From Paenibacillus marchantiae (GTDB lineage: Bacteria > Bacillota > Bacilli > Paenibacillales > Paenibacillaceae), in the NCBI RefSeq assembly GCF_028771845.1, contig NZ_CP118270.1, positions 4,898,001-4,962,000 of the forward strand: a stretch of DNA of 64,000 bases, read 5' to 3'. Positions 25,442 to 33,952 of the stretch are shown piece after piece; the first letter of the stretch is position 1, and the number at the start of each line of letters is the position of its first letter. The notes beneath the pieces were generated by a model that did no database searches, was not told the DNA's origin, and worked only from the letters and a program-made list of their open reading frames with translations. A program made the translations under genes and the position numbers.

Positions 25442-27130
25442 TTATTTTCCGCTGGTTACAGACTGATACCACTCGTTCACTTCCTGCGTGATCTGATCCC
25501 CGCCAGAAGATTTCCACTTCTCAACAAAGGAGTCAAATGCGTCAATCGAAGTTTTGCCATAGATAATTTGAGCAAACATGTCCTTCTCCATCTTGGCTAA
25601 AATATCATTGTTCATCTGCATGGTCATCGTAGGAGCGCCAGTGAACATCTGGCTGTAAACAATGTCCTTTTGATCCAAAACAATCTTGGCTGCCTCCAGC
25701 ATCGGTGCCGGTACTCCAGAATTGATTTTTTTCTCGAAAGGCGTCGTGGCCTCTTCGCCGCCGGCAAGCTTCGCTAGCGTTGTCATGCTCAAATTCGGAA
25801 TTCGTGCTCCGTCAAAGGTCAACGTGTATTTCTCAGGAGCATAACCGTCTGTAAGGCTTGCATCCGTAGAAGGTTTACCATCTACCATTACCCAATCATA
25901 TCCTTCGGCGAAGCCATGTTCGAATTCATCGCCCTCCGGCGGATTGGCATAATGATCAAACAGATAATTTTGGTACGTGAAAAATGTTTCCGGGTTCTTC
26001 ATATCCTTGTTAATCAGGATCACGCCGTTACCATTAGATGTACCATGTCTGCCTGCTTTGCCCTCAGGTCCGGCTGGAATCGGATACGCCTTGTATTCAG
26101 CTTCAGGATAATTTTTCTTCACGTCCTCCAGCGGCCATGACGGCATCCAGTGAGGCCCCACGACGATACCTGCTTTGCCTGCAGTAAACTCTTCAGCAGC
26201 CTTGGTCTCATCATATACGCCCGCTTCTTCAGGAATATACCCCTTGCTCATCCAATCTTGCAATGTAGCAAGAGCCTCTTTGGCGCCTGGCGTCACCGAG
26301 CCGTATTCAAGCTTTCCGTCTGCGGTCAGGTTCCACTGATTCGGCATCGTGCCATAAGCTCCAAAAATCCAGCCTGCATCAGACATCCAAGTATTTATCC
26401 AGTTCTTGAATCCGATCGTCAGTCCGAACGTATCCTTTTTTCCGTTTCCATCCGGGTCTTTATTTGTAAACGTTTCCATAATAACCTCAAGATCACTTAA
26501 TGTTTCGGGTGCCTTCAGATTAAATTTCTTCATCCAGTCTTCCCGAACCCACATGACTGGGTCTCCGTTGTAAGCATAATCCAGAATGGGAATACCGATT
26601 CGTTTACCGTCCTGCATGTAAGGATACCACACGGAAGGATCTTCATTCACAGCTGATTTCCATGCATCGCTCGCATATTTATCAAATAATTCGCCGGCAT
26701 CGACAAACTTGCCGGTTTCGATCAACTCACGCACCAGATTGAACTCGCCGCGATACGAAATAATGTCTGGCATTTCTGCATTGGAAGCAAGCGACAGACG
26801 CAGCTTCGTTTCAAAAGCGTTATTGGTGGACGGAGATACCCACTGATTTTTCAGTTCAATCCCCAGCTTGTCTTTTGCCCATCGGGTATGAACGTTGTTG
26901 TCCTGATCCTCTCCCGACTTGAACTTCACATCTGGTCCCCACGGCCGCAAATATGTGATGCTCACTGGCGGATCATATTTTCCATCCTTCAATTCCAATG
27001 CAGTACTTGGTGCACTTGGCTCAGCTTCTTTGCTCGGCCCGCTGCTACTGCATCCACTCAGGACGGCTGACAACGCGAACATCCCTGCCAGCGCCAAACT
27101 ACCTATTCGTTTCTTTTTGCTAGTGTCCAA
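25442..27130 (-). CDS. extracellular sugar-binding lipoprotein (LplA-like), beta-glucan locus
   Basis: 562 residues: lipoprotein signal with lipobox VLSGC, Ser/Pro linker, then a family 1 solute-binding fold with EDWMKKFNLKAPETLSDLEV and a C-terminal lobe typical of LplA-like proteins, which are longer than MalE. Start is TTG with GGGGG and AAAGG upstream. It should capture glucan oligosaccharides for the LplB/LplC-like permeases, from which it is separated by the kinase and regulator genes. The identical promoter motif upstream of both units argues for common control. Confidence 0.93.
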   Translation of the reverse strand: MDTSKKKRIGSLALAGMFALSAVLSGCSSSGPSKEAEPSAPSTALELKDGKYDPPVSITYLRPWGPDVKFKSGEDQDNNVHTRWAKDKLGIELKNQWVSPSTNNAFETKLRLSLASNAEMPDIISYRGEFNLVRELIETGKFVDAGELFDKYASDAWKSAVNEDPSVWYPYMQDGKRIGIPILDYAYNGDPVMWVREDWMKKFNLKAPETLSDLEVIMETFTNKDPDGNGKKDTFGLTIGFKNWINTWMSDAGWIFGAYGTMPNQWNLTADGKLEYGSVTPGAKEALATLQDWMSKGYIPEEAGVYDETKAAEEFTAGKAGIVVGPHWMPSWPLEDVKKNYPEAEYKAYPIPAGPEGKAGRHGTSNGNGVILINKDMKNPETFFTYQNYLFDHYANPPEGDEFEHGFAEGYDWVMVDGKPSTDASLTDGYAPEKYTLTFDGARIPNLSMTTLAKLAGGEEATTPFEKKINSGVPAPMLEAAKIVLDQKDIVYSQMFTGAPTMTMQMNNDILAKMEKDMFAQIIYGKTSIDAFDSFVEKWKSSGGDQITQEVNEWYQSVTSGK

Positions 27131-27204
27131 CCTTTGTTTCCCCCTGTCTATGTAATGTTGTTTACAGATTACATCATAATGAATAATCGATGTATAAGCC
27201 CATA

Positions 27205-27218
27205 CTAATATTGCAACA
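27205..27218. promoter_or_regulatory. shared 14-bp motif upstream of the binding-protein gene
   Basis: CTAATATTGCAACA, identical to 21888-21901 and at nearly the same distance and orientation relative to the gene start. Candidate operator of the YesN-type regulator encoded between the two. Confidence 0.6.
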
Positions 27219-27288
27219 TTTATTGCATTAATTTAGGATATTGGAAAATGGATATGAATCTTGTATAAATGCAATCCTCTTGAGATAC

Positions 27289-27320
27289 AAAAAAAAGCAG
27301 CCTGACGAACGGCTGCTTCT
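27289..27320 (-). terminator. terminator of the lichenase gene
   Basis: GCAGCC pairs with GGCTGC around TGACGAAC, extended by A/T pairs, followed by a run of T on the minus strand, 11 bases after the lichenase stop. Confidence 0.85.
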
Positions 27321-27330
27321 GCATGTGATT

Positions 27331-28044
27331 CTAGTTACTCGTATATTTCACCCAATCGTATTCAGCGTAGAGCGGATTAGCCCCGTTATATGGACCAAGC
27401 CAGTCGTCAACGCCAGTTCCGTTCCAGAGGTTCATCATGATTTTGCCGGGTGTAATGGGAATGTTGGACGTTGCAGTATGTTTCAGCACACCGTCCACAT
27501 ACCATTTGATATAACCTGGTTGCCAATCGAAAGCATACGTGTGGAAGCCTTGGGACGCATCAAAGCCAAGATTAATAATCTTCTCATGACCGCCGACTCC
27601 GTTCGTATAATAATTGAACTGGACTTTCGTAGTGTCTTTTCCCAGGAATTCAATATCAATCTCATCCCACTGCGTGCCATTTGCAGGCCCTGTATAGGTG
27701 AAGAAAGAAGAAACGATTCCTGTATTCTTCGCAGGCTTCATGCTCACCTCGTACAAACCATATCCATAATTGTTGGTTGATCGATATTCCCCGCAATCGA
27801 ATTTGTTGTATGCAGAACTTGTTAAGCCGAGCCTGAGTTTACCGTCACTCGTAAAATTAACATTGTTAGCCCTCCAAGTACAATTGAACATTGAACCATT
27901 GGAGTAACCGTCTGCTTTTTGCCACGTACTCGGGTTGAAGTAACTTAACGGCTCCCAGAACACATACCCCGCGAAAGCGCTTACGGAAAAGAATAAAGAA
28001 ACGAATCCTGACATAATTAATGTGTACCATGCCTTTCTTTTCAT
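27331..28044 (-). CDS. bglS: secreted GH16 lichenase (endo-beta-1,3-1,4-glucanase)
   Basis: 237 residues with a Sec signal peptide ending near SAFAG and a single GH16 jelly roll. The catalytic segment WDEIDIEFLG (two Glu near residue 130) is that of bacterial lichenases (EC 3.2.1.73), as are NGYSNGSMFNC-like and WYVDGVLKHTA stretches (here DGYSNGSMFNCTWRA). Length and sequence match the Bacillus/Paenibacillus lichenase family closely. Of two adjacent ATGs the second, at 28044, has the better spacing to GGAGG. It has its own terminator and a cre-like site upstream, and acts with the surface GH16 and the transporter in glucan use. Confidence 0.95.
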   Translation of the reverse strand: MKRKAWYTLIMSGFVSLFFSVSAFAGYVFWEPLSYFNPSTWQKADGYSNGSMFNCTWRANNVNFTSDGKLRLGLTSSAYNKFDCGEYRSTNNYGYGLYEVSMKPAKNTGIVSSFFTYTGPANGTQWDEIDIEFLGKDTTKVQFNYYTNGVGGHEKIINLGFDASQGFHTYAFDWQPGYIKWYVDGVLKHTATSNIPITPGKIMMNLWNGTGVDDWLGPYNGANPLYAEYDWVKYTSN

Positions 28045-28144
28045 CATACACCTCCATCACTGATTCCAACCTGCAAGCAATCGTTATAAGTCAATTGGCA
28101 TAAGTCATTCGTGAAAATCAACTACATTAACAGCCTTTCAACTT

Positions 28145-28159
28145 ATAAAACGCTTTCAT
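28145..28159. promoter_or_regulatory. candidate cre site upstream of the lichenase gene
   Basis: ATAAAACGCTTTCAT (reverse ATGAAAGCGTTTTAT) fits the catabolite-responsive element pattern at 12 of 14 core positions, about 100 bases upstream of the lichenase start. Lichenase genes are known to be glucose-repressed in bacilli. Confidence 0.5.
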
Positions 28160-28312
28160 GGTTGGTGCTTCTATTTTATATGGATCAGGATAGGCGAACT
28201 ATAACAAACTTTAAAGAATGAATATTCAATTTTCAAGATAATCATTTCTACATAGATTCTTTTCAAGAACTTCTGCCCAAAATAAATATGGGTTCATTAA
28301 TCAGGGCTTTCA

Positions 28313-28924
28313 CTACTCTTTCGAAGGAATCACCGGTACCAAAAGGAATGAATCATACTTTCCACCGACATGAATGGAATGAGTTCCTTTGTTCACTGTA
28401 TCGGTGTGCCCATAACCCCTTGAACCTGTTGGGTTGTCATCGATAATGATATCACTACCTTTTATAACCAGCACCAGACTTTCCCCACTTTTGAGGAATA
28501 CGCTTGAAGGCAATATTTCAATTTCTACCGGCACGATCTCACCTTTAGTAAGCTTCAATAATCTCTTGTGCTTCAGTACAGGCTGATATGGCGTAGATTT
28601 CACAGGATCCCGCTCTCTATGGGAAACTCTTAACCATCCACTAGCCACCTGACCGTTTTCAATATGGTTGAAGTCAGGCAAGAATACTTCATTACCCCGT
28701 CTGTCGAATTTCTTAATGCCGACAAAAAGATCCATATCATCCGTGTCATCGGTGGAGACCCAGAGCTTGAGCTTCATATTTCCGGTGATCTCCATGTCCT
28801 CGTTGGCGGTAAATCTAAACCGTAAATCACTGTTTGCAGTCTGACCAAGCTCGGCATTAAAGGTCAGTGTGGATTCGTTCTGAACCTCAGCTGACGTATA
28901 TTGTGACCTTATGCTCACTATCAA
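28313..28924 (-). pseudogene. CocE/NonD family hydrolase, C-terminal fragment
   Basis: About 200 residues of the C-terminal jelly-roll domain (PepX_C) of CocE-type X-Pro/ester hydrolases: EDMEITGNMKLKLWVSTDDT, DDMDLFVGIKKFD and GSRGYGHTDT. The alpha/beta-hydrolase half with the catalytic serine, normally about 350 residues, is missing, and no ribosome binding site precedes the first ATG. It breaks off at about 28900 exactly where the TetR remnant on the other strand begins. A non-functional remnant is most likely. Confidence 0.75.
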
Positions 28925-29378
28925 GACAAATTTGATTTAATGACAAAATGCGAAGAGGAAATTATGCTTGATTTGTCCAGACTTACGAAAGAAAGCTACC
29001 CAAGTGTTATTTCCGCACTTGAAACTGATTCAGAAACATTAATGCCATTTACCTTTACTATTTCATTATTTGAGTATTTAAATATAAATAGCGGATTTAT
29101 TTGCCGTGTTAGGTCCAAATGGGGATTTAACATTTCAAACCAGATTGAAAGAATTCATGTGGGAAACACTCTATGGAAATAATCCAAATGCTTTTTTAAA
29201 GGAAGAAGATTCCCTTGTTCCAGGACAATATTTAGCTGCTTATATCGGAAGTGCGATTATAGGGGTATTTCAACAATGGTTGGAAAGTGGCACGAAAGAA
29301 TCTCCTCTTGAAATGGCTCGTATCCTAACGACCATTTCGATTAATGGCCCCTTCTTTGCAGCTGGTTTAAAAAAATAA
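28907..29378 (+). pseudogene. TetR family regulator remnant, N-terminally truncated and frameshifted
   Basis: The frame opens inside the end of a TetR HTH (AHYQDKFDLMTKCEEEI), so most of the DNA-binding domain is gone. It runs to FEYLNINSGF, then a one-base shift near 29100 is needed to continue as FAVLGPNGDLTFQTRLKEFM and the C-terminal helices ending GPFFAAGLKK at 29378. Two independent lesions make it a clear pseudogene. It presumably once regulated the CocE gene now truncated on the opposite strand. Confidence 0.75.
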
Positions 29379-29477
29379 TTCACCCAGAGAATCTGATTTT
29401 GACATTAATCATGGGTCGTAAGGAATGTGAATACTAACCGATAGCGCGGGGAATCAGAACTATTGTCGAATTCTTGC

Positions 29478-29522
29478 GAAACTAAATAACCAGCCACCGG
29501 TAGGATTACGGCGACTGGTTAC
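29478..29522. repeat. hairpin repeat family 2, copy R
   Basis: GAAACTAAATAACC precedes an imperfect stem (AACCAG with CTGGTT, CGGTA with TACGG). The flank and the GGTAG loop side match copies at 9798 and 46567. The rest of 29379-29721 shows no gene. Confidence 0.5.
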
Positions 29523-29721
29523 TTAAAAGAACAGTATTATATGAAACTCTACACTAATATGCCAATGATCGGCACGTAGTTGACGCTGTGTAGGGAAACT
29601 TCGAATGCAGCCAGCTTGCCTTAAACCAGGGACGGATGATTGCTCATCAACCCCTTTTAACATATCCTTCTCAGTGCTCTACTCTCAAATTCACTTTGAC
29701 AGCTTTTCACCGCTTCTTACA

Positions 29722-30555
29722 TTAAACAAACAATTCTTCTAAAGTGTGAGCAAATTCCTGCGGCTTTTGAGCATAGCCTAAATGAGCGCCTGCGATGGAG
29801 TGAATCGGTAAACCAAGTTTCTCGGATAAGTCTTTGACTACATCTTGAGGAAAGGAGCCAACGGAATCTGTTCCATTAAATAAGACAATTTTAGCTTTTT
29901 GTTCGGTCAGCTTGTTGATATCGATTTTACGGCTAGTATATTGGCGAATTTCATATTTGAACCAATCAACCATTCCTTTAACCACGGGATTATCAACATT
30001 TTCAATCGAAACTGCTGGCTTAGCCATCATCTGGGTATCCATCGGAACGGTATGCATAGCTTCAGCGAATAGTTTCATGGCTGCTGCCATTCCCTCTGTT
30101 TGAAAAGTTTCAACTATTTTATCATTCATTGCTGCCCATTCTGCGGAATCAGCCAAAAATGTGTTAATAGGCGGTTCATGGAATGCAATTTTTTTAACAA
30201 TATCAGGATGGTCTTGCAAGGTTTCCATTGCGACAATTGCTCCTGAACTGCTGCCTAAAATATATATAGGTTCATCACTTAGATGTTCTGCCAAAGCTGC
30301 TACATCATTAGCGTCGGTTTCAAGACGGTACGTGCTATGTGGATTGTGAGCATCTTCTGGCAACGGTGATGTTAATTCACTCTGTCCGTAGCCACGGCGG
30401 TCATATGTTACCACAGTATATCGGCTTTTTAGAAATTTTGCGGTGCCCGTATAAATATCCCCAGTGCCATTAGCTCCCGGAATAAAGAGGAGAACAGGAC
30501 CTTGGCCCACTGTTTCATAATGTAAATTGGCACCATTAACTTGTAATCTGCTCAT
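29722..30555 (-). CDS. alpha/beta hydrolase
   Basis: 277 residues, soluble, typical of small alpha/beta hydrolases: oxyanion region LLFIPGANGTGD, VVTYDRRGYGQSE, nucleophile elbow LGSSSGA (Ser near 99) and a late His in IAGAHLGYAQKP. AAAGGAG precedes the ATG. It is divergent from a TetR gene, with two matching palindromes between them, so it is likely repressed by that protein until an inducer appears. Substrate unknown; similar genes are often annotated as haloperoxidase- or esterase-like. Confidence 0.88.
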   Translation of the reverse strand: MSRLQVNGANLHYETVGQGPVLLFIPGANGTGDIYTGTAKFLKSRYTVVTYDRRGYGQSELTSPLPEDAHNPHSTYRLETDANDVAALAEHLSDEPIYILGSSSGAIVAMETLQDHPDIVKKIAFHEPPINTFLADSAEWAAMNDKIVETFQTEGMAAAMKLFAEAMHTVPMDTQMMAKPAVSIENVDNPVVKGMVDWFKYEIRQYTSRKIDINKLTEQKAKIVLFNGTDSVGSFPQDVVKDLSEKLGLPIHSIAGAHLGYAQKPQEFAHTLEELFV

Positions 30556-30596
30556 TGGAAATCGCTCCTTTAAAAGTATTTGAAAACTATTGCTAA

Positions 30597-30629
30597 CTCA
30601 TGACATGAACTATATACTCATGGTATGAG
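30597..30629. promoter_or_regulatory. paired TetR-type operators between hydrolase and regulator
   Basis: CTCATGACATGAA (30597-30609) and CTCATGGTATGAG (30617-30629) are near-identical 13-bp palindromes, centres 20 bases apart, about two helical turns. They lie between the divergent hydrolase and TetR genes, 35 bases before the TetR ATG. Confidence 0.7.
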
Positions 30630-30663
30630 TTGGTCAAGTCAGCAAACAAAAAAGGATGGAATT

Positions 30664-31221
30664 ATGACAAAGAGAATTAGTTTATCAAGAGAACTTGTCC
30701 TTGAACAAGGCTTAAAAATCAGCAGTGAACTGGGCTTTGATAAGCTGACCTACAACGGGTTGGCCCGTTCATTATCCATTCAGCCACAGTCGTTATATCG
30801 GTATGTAAGTAATTTGGAGGATTTAAAAAGTGGAGTTGTAGCTATCTACATAAAGGGCTTGGTCGACTTAATCTACCATGAATTATTAGCGTACTCTGGA
30901 AAAGACGCGTTACGTAAATTTGCATTATGCGTAATTTCATATTCACAATCTAAACTCACATTCCCAGAAATGGTTGGAGGACTGGCTGAATTCAGCTATA
31001 CCGAAGCCGTTTCGCAACAAATGGAACATTTGCATAACATTTTAGTTGAACTTATTAAAGCCATTACAAAAGATCAATCAAAGATTGAACAAAATGAACA
31101 ATTATTTCTGAGTTATGTACTTGGACATCTGCAACTCATGAATAATGGGATTGCTCCGAAAAAAGTAAATATTCAACAAAACTTTGAAGAGAACATTGAA
31201 CGATTATTCTCGTTATTTTAA
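30664..31221 (+). CDS. TetR family transcriptional regulator (TetR_C_33-like)
   Basis: 185 residues. The N-terminal HTH lies near 20-60 with LTYNGLARSLSIQPQSLYRY followed by VSNLEDLKSG; the rest is helical, ending LSYVLGHLQLMNNG and a short tail. The ATG at 30664 follows AAGGATGGA; an in-frame upstream start at 30625 would overlap the operator. It probably represses itself and the divergent hydrolase through the paired CTCATG palindromes. Ligand unknown. Confidence 0.88.
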   Translation: MTKRISLSRELVLEQGLKISSELGFDKLTYNGLARSLSIQPQSLYRYVSNLEDLKSGVVAIYIKGLVDLIYHELLAYSGKDALRKFALCVISYSQSKLTFPEMVGGLAEFSYTEAVSQQMEHLHNILVELIKAITKDQSKIEQNEQLFLSYVLGHLQLMNNGIAPKKVNIQQNFEENIERLFSLF

Positions 31222-31436
31222 TGGAGGCGACTTTTATTATCCTTATCTGAATTACAATTATTCCTTAAAGTTGCTCATGCGGTCAGAAAGTTGGACTCCA
31301 TCCTCATAGCAACAAACTATTAATGAGAAAAGTCAATGGTCCTTTATAGGAAGGAAGAATCATTATCTACTGTTCTAAAATAAAAGCACCCCAAGTGAAC
31401 CACTGACTACGACAAGAGCTATCAAGAAATCAATGC
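31222..31436. other. intergenic stretch without recognised features
   Basis: Between the TetR stop and the terminator at 31440. No reading frame with a ribosome binding site, repeat or known motif was found. Confidence 0.5.
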
Positions 31437-31439
31437 AAT

Positions 31440-31478
31440 AAAAAAGACACTGATATTTTATTCATCAGTGTCTTTTTT
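31440..31478. terminator. bidirectional terminator between TetR and ABC-F genes
   Basis: AAAAAAGACACTGAT pairs perfectly with ATCAGTGTCTTTTTT around ATTTTATTC. T runs appear in both directions, serving the two convergent genes. Confidence 0.9.
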
Positions 31479-31534
31479 ATGGATACTTTTCAACCAACAT
31501 CATGTTTCATCGTTGAACTCAAGACTAATTCACT

Positions 31535-33274
31535 TTAAAGCAACTTAATTAGCTCTTCTAGCTCATCGACCAAACCTTTTGCAAGTTCAAAATTCGTATC
31601 TTTTAAAGCCAATTCTATTTTCATTTCAACAGACTTTTTCTTTTGTTCAATTTCTAGATAGTCTTCATTAAAATGACTCGCATAAATCATCTGTCTAAAT
31701 TCTAGTATACTCATTTTACTAATCGTCTTGTCCTCAATAATTAAAACATAATCCATACCATTAACAACAGAATAGAAATCATGAGAAATCATGAGAATCG
31801 CACCTTTGTAGTCCTCAATAGCTTTCTCCAATGCGATTTGTGTATAGATATCTAAATGGCTTGTCGGTTCATCAAGAAGCAGTAAGTTTGCTTGACTGGC
31901 AGAAACTTTAGCCAACTGAAGCATATTTTTTTCTCCGCCAGATAACGATTCGATCTTTTGATCCAGGATTTCTCCTTCAAAGCCATAGTTTGAAAGATAC
32001 GATCTAATCTCATCATAGGTTTGAAACCCGGCATCTATGAATTCATTTAGTATAGTATTCGAATCTTTTAGCATTTCGCCTTGAACCTGAGATAAATAAG
32101 CCACATTAACCTCAGCATTTATTTCAATGGAATCCTGATTATTTTTAAAGATTTCTCGGAGTAAAGTCGTTTTCCCGGTACCGTTCGGACCGATCAGGGC
32201 TACTTTATCTGTCGATTTGATCTCGAAGTTCACTTTTTCCAAAAGCAACTCGTCAAAGGAAACGCTATAATTATTAACGTTAACCACAACGGTGTCTTCC
32301 ATTTCCTTATCGATACCAAAACTGATATTCGGCTGCTTGATATCGACAAATGGCTCTTTGATTCGACGTGCTTCCAATCTCTCTTGAAACTTGACTCTGG
32401 CTTTTAACGCTCTGCCTCTGGAGGCTTCCGAATTATACGTGGCAATCTCTCTAAGATTGTCGATGATGTGATCGTATCTCTCAATTTCTTCAGCTTCAGC
32501 AACCGCAATTTCTTGCAGCTCGATCTTAGTCTGAAGCAGCGAGAAGTTATAATCGATATACCGCCCATCAAACTCTTGGATCTCCGTGTTTTCAAGGTGT
32601 ATAATTTTGTTGAAACAATGATTCAATAGATATCGGTTGTGCGTCACAACTAGCAGCATTCCCTTGTGGGAATTAATAAGTTTTTTAAGCGCATTTAGGT
32701 TTTCAAAGTCTAAAAATACATCGGGTTCGTCCATAATCATTAAGTCTGGACGACTGAGCATTTCCTTCATCACTTGAATAAGTTTGAATTCCCCACCACT
32801 CACATCGGATATACTAAGATCCTTGAGCTTCATGAGGTTGGCCAGGTTTAGCTGCTTATTAATGGTGTTTTCGAAATTATCCCCATCCATTGCCTCGAAG
32901 GCATCCAAAGCCAATTGAACCTTTTCCAGCAGCGAATCCATATCCGACGTGGTAGCCATCTCCGCATAAATGGCTGTGATTTCATCTTGCATCTTGATGA
33001 ATTCTTCTCCGATATATTCAAAAACGGTCATTTCTTTCGTTTTTTCGATTTGCAAGAACTGACTTACATACCCAATTCTGCAAGTTGGGTCTATCTCTAA
33101 CTTGCCATCGAACAAATATCTTTCCGGATCCATCAGGATATCGATCAGTGTACTTTTCCCACTGCCACTTGTTCCGATAAAAGCGCAATGTTGTGCCTCT
33201 TCAAACGTAAATGAAATGTTATTATATAGTTCCTTTTGTGGAAATGAGAAGGATAAGTTATCAACTTTTATCAT
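31535..33274 (-). CDS. ABC-F family ATPase (ribosome-associated, possible resistance factor)
   Basis: 579 residues, two ATPase domains in one chain and no membrane segment, the ABC-F layout. Domain 1: Walker A GTSGSGKST near 34, signature VSGGEF, Walker B LMIMDEPDVFLDF. Domain 2: Walker A GPNGTGKTT near 363, signature LSGGEKN, Walker B LLLLDEPTSHLD. The linker between them is charged and helical. ABC-F proteins bind the ribosomal E site and either tune translation or displace antibiotics. The first Walker B region reads DVFLDF where TSHLDI or similar is common. A C-terminal extension of about 40 acidic/Lys residues follows. AAAGGTAA precedes the ATG. The antibiotic, if any, is not predictable. 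Confidence 0.9.
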   Translation of the reverse strand: MIKVDNLSFSFPQKELYNNISFTFEEAQHCAFIGTSGSGKSTLIDILMDPERYLFDGKLEIDPTCRIGYVSQFLQIEKTKEMTVFEYIGEEFIKMQDEITAIYAEMATTSDMDSLLEKVQLALDAFEAMDGDNFENTINKQLNLANLMKLKDLSISDVSGGEFKLIQVMKEMLSRPDLMIMDEPDVFLDFENLNALKKLINSHKGMLLVVTHNRYLLNHCFNKIIHLENTEIQEFDGRYIDYNFSLLQTKIELQEIAVAEAEEIERYDHIIDNLREIATYNSEASRGRALKARVKFQERLEARRIKEPFVDIKQPNISFGIDKEMEDTVVVNVNNYSVSFDELLLEKVNFEIKSTDKVALIGPNGTGKTTLLREIFKNNQDSIEINAEVNVAYLSQVQGEMLKDSNTILNEFIDAGFQTYDEIRSYLSNYGFEGEILDQKIESLSGGEKNMLQLAKVSASQANLLLLDEPTSHLDIYTQIALEKAIEDYKGAILMISHDFYSVVNGMDYVLIIEDKTISKMSILEFRQMIYASHFNEDYLEIEQKKKSVEMKIELALKDTNFELAKGLVDELEELIKLL

Positions 33275-33295
33275 AGTGTTACCTTTCTTTACAAC

Positions 33296-33429
33296 TAAAA
33301 TGGTGACTATTATTAAATATATTGTCGAACACAGACTTTTAGAGTAACACTGTTTACCCCCAAGTTCAATCTATTTGTAGCCCCTTACCCTCACTTCGAA
33401 ATTCTAGTACTTTCTTTAAAATGGTGACT
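33296..33429. repeat. 13-bp direct repeats in the leader region of the ABC-F gene
   Basis: TAAAATGGTGACT occurs at 33296-33308 and again at 33417-33429, 121 bases apart, in the 200-base region upstream of the ABC-F start. Between them a minus-strand GTG could open a 7-codon frame, but it has no ribosome binding site. Leaders of resistance ABC-F genes are often attenuated; no convincing alternative hairpins were seen. Confidence 0.45.
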
Positions 33430-33473
33430 TGTTAGACGATTCTCAGAATTAACCATTGAACTTGTACCGTAAA

Positions 33474-33530
33474 AACAAAAAAAGCCGCTAATTGCGACTT
33501 TCAAAGGGATCTACCTTTCCCCCGACACAT
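33474..33530 (-). repeat. dispersed repeat family 1, copy F, with terminator hairpin
   Basis: AAAAAAAGCCGCTAATTGCGAC folds into a short imperfect stem with a T run on the minus strand, 60 bases after the stop of the small membrane protein gene, so it can terminate that transcript. Beyond it comes the family 1 unit in degraded form (minus strand GGGGGAAAGGTAGATCCC). Confidence 0.5.
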
Positions 33531-33565
33531 GTACGTACCGGTTCCGGTCATTTATAACACTCCCT

Positions 33566-33775
33566 TCACTCTTTCTTTTTTTTGAAGAAATCGAACTTGA
33601 TCACATAATCAAAGAGAAAGGTGATTGCAACAGCTCCAAGTGGAATCATTGCGTAGGCCCAAGGCGGAATACTCGGAGCTTCACCAGGAGGTGCGTCAAT
33701 TAAAATCTCAAAAAGAACAACACAGTAAATTACGGCCAATACAATACCTGTTACGTTCCTATCTTTTTTACGCAT
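33566..33775 (-). CDS. small membrane protein of unknown function
   Basis: 69 residues with two hydrophobic helices (about 8-25 and 42-58), a loop rich in Pro (DAPPGEAPSIPPWAY) and a strongly basic tail FDFFKKKKE, so both ends are probably cytoplasmic. I do not recognise a family. The ATG at 33775 follows GGGAGG; a GTG four codons earlier overlaps that site. It stands alone between the ABC-F and SDR genes with a terminator hairpin downstream. Confidence 0.7.
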   Translation of the reverse strand: MRKKDRNVTGIVLAVIYCVVLFEILIDAPPGEAPSIPPWAYAMIPLGAVAITFLFDYVIKFDFFKKKKE

Positions 33776-33810
33776 AGCTACTTTCACCTCCCTTACTTAC
33801 GTTATTCTTC

Positions 33811-33867
33811 CCGTTAATCGACACCATGTTCTTATCGATTCCAGCATTCGGTACAAACTCTTATCCC
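33811..33867. repeat. dispersed repeat family 1, copy B (two tandem units)
   Basis: On the minus strand the units begin GGGATAAGAGTTTGTACCGA and CGATAAGAACATGGTGTCGA, the same tandem layout as copy A at 2781. Confidence 0.5.
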
Positions 33868-33885
33868 TTGCCATTATTTTTCAGG

Positions 33886-33909
33886 AAAAAAAGCCCCAAT
33901 TTGAGGCTT
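33886..33909 (-). terminator. terminator of the SDR gene
   Basis: AAGCCCCAA folds with TTTGAGGCTT and is followed by seven T residues on the minus strand, 43 bases beyond the SDR stop. Confidence 0.7.
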
Positions 33910-33952
33910 GTTATTGAGTCACACTATTAACATATACCCCTACATATCATTT

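Noticed and set aside
28940..29182. A genuine 80-residue protein
   Set aside because: Its text continues a TetR HTH that starts earlier and shifts frame later; best explained as part of a pseudogene.
33330..33400. Leader peptide GTG-AGG-GTA... ahead of the ABC-F gene
   Set aside because: Seven codons, no ribosome binding site and no alternative hairpins found; too weak to annotate.
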